A stretch of 64,000 nucleotides of DNA, from assembly GCA_905250025.1 (NCBI GenBank), contig CAJNOJ010000023.1:62001-126000 (forward strand), given 5' to 3'. Shown here piece by piece: positions 61,900 to 64,000 of this stretch. The notes below the pieces were generated by a model. That model saw nothing but the letters and a program-made list of their open reading frames with translations. It was not told the origin of the DNA and ran no database searches. The translations under genes were made by a program, and so were the position numbers. Positions within the stretch are counted from its first letter, which is position 1; each line of letters begins with the position of its first letter. The DNA is from Adineta ricciae (Eukaryota; Rotifera; Eurotatoria; Adinetida; Adinetidae).

Positions 61900-63234
61900 T
61901 CAGAAGTCTTGTTCATATGCTTCGAATGGCTGCAGTGCGAATTGTACAATTGATTCGAGTATCCATTCTGGACCGAGAAAATGAACACCGTTGGAGCGAG
62001 ATAGTTCAAACAATTGTTGCTCATTTGAAGATTGAAATCGAAATAAATCAGTACAGAGCACAATCGTCAACATTGAACTCTCGATCGATGAAGTCAAAGG
62101 AAATGTATTCAGGATAGAACCGTGACATAATTGTATCAATGACGCTAGTTCAACTTTCGACTAAAACAAAAAATTGAAATTTTAATTGAAAAGCTATTCA
62201 CTTTGAATTACCATTTTATCTTGACAACCATCGCATAGAAGAAAGAATTGACAATTGTGGAATAATTTCATTTGTTTTGCTAAGCGACTCTTTCGCATAC
62301 CATCGTGATATTCTCCGAAAGGAATGTCACCGCGAATTTCATACTTCATTTCATTCAGAATCTGATTGTGTTGCAAACATTCGTTAATCCATTGATAACT
62401 CATGATGAATAAATGACGAGCAATTGCTTGAAATAGTTTCATCGTTAGTGGACACAAAAGTGGTTGTTCTTCATTTCCGATGATTAAATGTGTTGTACAA
62501 TTGTCAACTTGTTCGCATAATGCCACTTGATCCGAATGATTCATAGCAAAACGTTGAAGATTTGTCTGAAATGCATCGGAATTTCTGTTAGAGTACTATC
62601 TTTCTAAGTTGTTTTCACTTACAATTTGTTCGCTATTGAGACAAGAATATGCAATACAGATACGTTTATCGTTCGAATGTGTTGAATCACTTGTTTCATC
62701 TTCAGATGAGAACGATAAATCAAGAATCTTCTTCAATTCGTGTAGATCGTCTTTTTCGTTCTTCTTTTGTCGCTTTCCATTTATTTTCACTGGTAATTTG
62801 TGTTCTTTACGCATTTTCACACGAGCATTTGTAAACCAGATGGTGATTTGCGCCGAAGTCATTTTCGTTTTGGTCATCAGCATTTGTTTTTCACTCTCTG
62901 TCGGATCTGAAAATACTCATATGAGCGAGAAACGATAGGAAACAGAATACTTACATGGATGATCCTGATGTTCGTACAACCATTGTTTCAATGGACCAGT
63001 AGAATTTCGTTCGCGACCGGTTGTACTGAACAATGTTGATAATTTGCTATTTTCCGTATCCATCATTGACTCGATCGACACTACAGGACTGTTGAGATAC
63101 TGTACTGCTGTTACCGTATTCAGCTGATCAGTCGTTTCGCAGGATTGTTGACTGAGTATGTCCATTAATGAAGACCCAGCTGACGCTATTGCGATACTGA
63201 TCAATGAATTATTCGACGCAACTTCCGATGGCAT
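61900..63234 (-). CDS. TALE homeodomain-tandem BRCT fusion protein
   Basis: A 392-residue protein from four exons (63234-62955, 62906-62623, 62565-62212, 62160-61900), all frame-consistent. Residues about 73-131 form a TALE-class homeodomain: GPLKQWLYEHQDHP, then the PYP three-residue loop, then ITIWFTNARVKMRKEHK as the recognition helix. The sequence is closest to Iroquois/Mohawk types, with Thr at position 50. A basic stretch and an acidic Ser-rich linker follow. Residues about 174-262 form BRCT 1 (RICIAYSCLNSEQ, VDNCTTHLIIGN, FIMSYQWINECLQHN) and about 282-380 BRCT 2 (LFHNCQFFLLCDG, GVHFLGPEWILESIVQFAL). The linker (KYEIRGDIPFGEYHDG, RKSRLAKQ) is BRCA1/BARD1-like. Phosphopeptide-binding Ser (YSCL) and Lys (TMKLF) equivalents are kept. 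No RING is present. Predicted to bind DNA and phosphoproteins in the nucleus. Confidence 0.85.
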
Positions 63235-63732
63235 TTTATCAATAGAATACTTGTGCTTTGAATTTCTCAGGCAAGATGCGTATATAAAATTAGCAAATGC
63301 ATTTGCATCAGATATATACTCTTCAGGTGAACAATGAAATGCCGACCGCAGCGAAAAAGTCGGTCATCGACAGATATGCTCGACGGCTATGATCACAGAT
63401 TCGCATTGTTTCCTATGAAGACGCATATGGACGATTGATGACCGTTGGAAATGCTACTAGCAACGATTATGCATATCAATTTTTCATTCGAAGCAGCAAT
63501 CCTGTACGTTCAGATCCGAGTTCACTTCTCTTACACTATTCACTGAATGAGATAAGATGAAAGGGAGAGCTAATTGGTTCATCTACTTCACTTATTCACA
63601 ATAGAACAGAACACGACTCTGATTACTGTTTCATAAACATAACAAGATGATCTATTCTAATTTAAATTGGCTTTTCCTTATCAGAATAATAAAAGTATGC
63701 CAAAATAATTCGTTTTCATTCACAAAATCAAC
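63235..63732. promoter_or_regulatory. Divergent promoter region of the homeodomain-BRCT gene and the 63733 gene
   Basis: About 500 bases between divergent genes. Near the homeodomain gene are TATATAAAA (63281-63289, plus orientation; TTTTATATA on the minus strand) and a palindrome with an ATTTGCAT octamer (63293-63308). Nothing else recognised. Confidence 0.4.
63293..63308. promoter_or_regulatory. Palindromic octamer-like element
   Basis: GCAAATGCATTTGC (63293-63306) is a perfect 14-bp palindrome. The plus strand at 63301-63308 is ATTTGCAT, the POU octamer (ATGCAAAT on the minus strand). It lies about 60 bp upstream of the homeodomain-BRCT start codon and next to the TATA-like element. Confidence 0.4.
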
Positions 63733-64000
63733 ATGCCTCGCTCACACCATTCTCGCAAACGTCATCATTCTTCGTCTTTCATCAAATTCGTTGCCCGCAT
63801 TCAGCACACATTTTCTTCGAAAAATCTCAAATCATCAACTCCAGTTGTTTCACAAATGCCACCAATGCATCCTGTGAATTCAACTCCTGTAAGTTTCATC
63901 CACTGAAAACAAGTTCGCATTTCGTCAATCCATTCTCTTCTGCAGGTACCGATATTTCCATCGTTTCCAAATCATCCACGTTGTCGATTGTCACAAATTC
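63733..64000 (+). CDS. Start of an unrecognised gene (runs off the window)
   Basis: An ATG at 63733 opens MPRSHHSRKRHHSSSFIKFV, continuing to HPVNSTP. A GTAAGT donor follows at about 63891, with a CTGCAG acceptor near 63946; the frame continues VPIFPSFPNHPRCRLSQI to the window edge. The N-terminus is basic, His/Ser-rich and then Pro-rich, so probably disordered. I do not recognise the protein; the coding call rests on the open frame and the splice-consistent join. Confidence 0.5.

Overview
The window looks like bdelloid rotifer nuclear DNA, or that of a close relative. It is AT-rich and gene-dense. It carries single-copy animal genes cut by very short GT-AG introns, mostly 45-65 bp, and a degraded 7TM receptor of the type that is expanded in bdelloids. 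Many start codons lie 0-25 nt after a polypyrimidine-AG 3' splice site with no visible upstream exon, which fits spliced-leader trans-splicing, known from bdelloids. I see no transposon, rRNA, tRNA or CRISPR.

Layout. Minus strand, 1-10.8 kb: N-terminal part of mTOR (cut by the window edge), a PTCD2-like mitochondrial RNA protein and glycogen synthase. 11.3-12.4 kb: a 7TM receptor pseudogene. Plus strand, 13.3-18.8 kb: a three-domain S1 polyprotease, a secreted CAP protein and a small SRPBCC/START-like protein. Minus strand, 19.5-26.8 kb: an Ig/FN3 adhesion receptor, TMEM192 and an FCP1/NIF-type HAD protein. Plus strand, 27.1-44.6 kb: five tightly packed genes, MFSD1, TIMM50, ZFYVE26 (spastizin), ZW10 and a HINT3-like HIT protein. 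44.7-46 kb minus: a WxxW-trypsin protease. 47.7-49.2 kb plus: a MAP kinase phosphatase. Minus strand, 50.1-59.2 kb: a DGK-epsilon-like kinase, DNAJC17 and a HECTD2-like E3 ligase. 59.4-61.7 kb plus: SYVN1/HRD1. 61.9-63.2 kb minus: a TALE homeodomain fused to a BRCA1/BARD1-type tandem BRCT. From 63.7 kb plus: the start of an unrecognised gene.

Most notable are three things. The first is the homeodomain-BRCT fusion, whose exon 2 carries both homeodomain helix 3 and the start of the first BRCT. The second is the polyprotease, in which each of three S1 domains has the same 12-nt microexon just before the catalytic-serine motif, and in which the first two domains have lost catalytic residues. The third is the run of closely spaced same-strand genes with splice acceptors at their starts, which suggests polycistronic transcription resolved by trans-splicing. 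Several genes (mTOR, TMEM192, MFSD1, ZFYVE26) act at the lysosome in other animals; whether that clustering means anything is unknown.

Gene names rest on remembered family sequences and motif reading. No search was run.
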